Shown here: positions 42,002 through 42,333 of the stretch, in pieces
Layout of the letters: each line of letters starts with the position of its first letter
Position numbering within the stretch: position 1 is the first letter of the stretch
NCBI GenBank assembly: GCA_027315185.1
Contig: DAHUYO010000023.1
Span: 1 to 42,333 of the forward strand
Source: Acidobacteriota bacterium
GTDB lineage: Bacteria > Acidobacteriota > Terriglobia > Terriglobales > SCQP01
Length of the DNA stretch: 42,333 nt
Direction: 5' to 3'
Translations under genes and position numbers: made by a program
The notes under the pieces: generated by a model
Seen by the model: the letters and a program-made list of their open reading frames with translations, nothing else
Told to the model about the DNA's origin: nothing
The model's database searches: none

Positions 42002-42333
42002 TGCAACCTCCGGGTGCTGCGAGCGGGGCAAAGCGCCCCGCGGATTGGGTCCTTCCCTGCCGCCGCCATCTTTGCGCGCCGGAGGAGCCAGACTCTCCAG
42101 AGTAACGGATTGCGGCATCCCTGCCCAATTCCGCCGGCGAGGACGCCGTTGCATTTGTGCTGCCACCCGCTTGCGGCGGCGTTTGGCATACTCGAACATA
42201 CGTGGCGAGCAGCAAGGCGACGGACGGGAGCACGGCGATGGCGGCAGACGGCACGGCGGACAATTCGCGGGCAAACAGGAACGTGGCGGTCGTCAGCGGG
42301 GCTTCGTCGGGCATCGGGCTGGCGACGGCGCGA
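42002..42333. other. Right-end stretch, no firm gene
   Basis: A minus-strand frame open to the window edge reads MPDEAPLTTATFLF ... AIAVLPSVALLLATYV, which could be the end of a membrane protein, but the frame then runs into glgA. Otherwise only the glgA promoter is expected. Confidence 0.3.

Noticed and set aside
1-42333. CRISPR array
   Set aside because: No regularly spaced direct repeats of 25-40 bp and no Cas-like protein were seen.

Overview
This is a GC-rich (roughly two-thirds G+C by eye) bacterial chromosome segment. The backbone genes (a glutamine synthetase with an adenylylation Tyr, a CRTAC1-type FG-GAP/ASPIC protein, a group III PFK, a type I-beta DAHP synthase, a YVTN-type propeller lipoprotein, an Nramp relative, a GH2 exo-glucosaminidase-type enzyme and an actinobacterial/acidobacterial-type GT4 glycogen synthase) fit a soil Acidobacteriota-like genome. 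That assignment is an inference from gene content only.

Backbone left (1-15.7 kb): glnA (-); a divergent LysR regulator that overlaps a Tat-type FG-GAP/ASPIC protein; nfo (-); divergently pfk, then aroF and a propeller lipoprotein, closely spaced; a four-helix membrane protein; an Nramp-family transporter with an altered metal site; two secreted or outer-membrane proteins; and a large GH2 hydrolase (-). Backbone right (40.4-42.3 kb): tRNA-Glu(TTC) and a glycogen-synthase-type glycosyltransferase.

Accessory region (about 16-40.4 kb): mobile DNA stacked at the 3' half of tRNA-Glu. The intact tRNA (40400-40477, -) abuts a tyrosine integrase. Copies of its 3' half lie at 24796-24844 and 23511-23553. 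The outer pair bounds a 15.6-kb element. The inner pair brackets a 1.3-kb zeta-kinase module. Left of this lies an older layer with a broken DUF4062-STAND gene. The right part of the 15.6-kb element is a tightly overlapping 14-gene minus-strand operon: excisionase-like protein, TOPRIM/DUF3631-like replication protein, several small proteins, two membrane proteins, an FtsK/HerA-like P-loop ATPase, a winged helix protein, a serine recombinase and a zinc ribbon.

Most unusual is a duplicated cassette at 16.2-18.5 kb and 27.7-30.3 kb. Each copy has a LuxR-HTH regulator with a GAF-like C-terminal domain (-), a roughly 75-residue microprotein (-), and a second, divergent regulator of the same architecture (+) with a similar terminator. 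The second copy adds a third microprotein (+) and a CxxC miniprotein. Promoter regions are conserved between copies and hold CCCC-N4..6-GGGG inverted repeats that look like a shared operator. One copy sits inside the 15.6-kb element and the other in the older layer, so the cassette may be a signature of this island family. I do not recognise it as a described system; its function is unknown.
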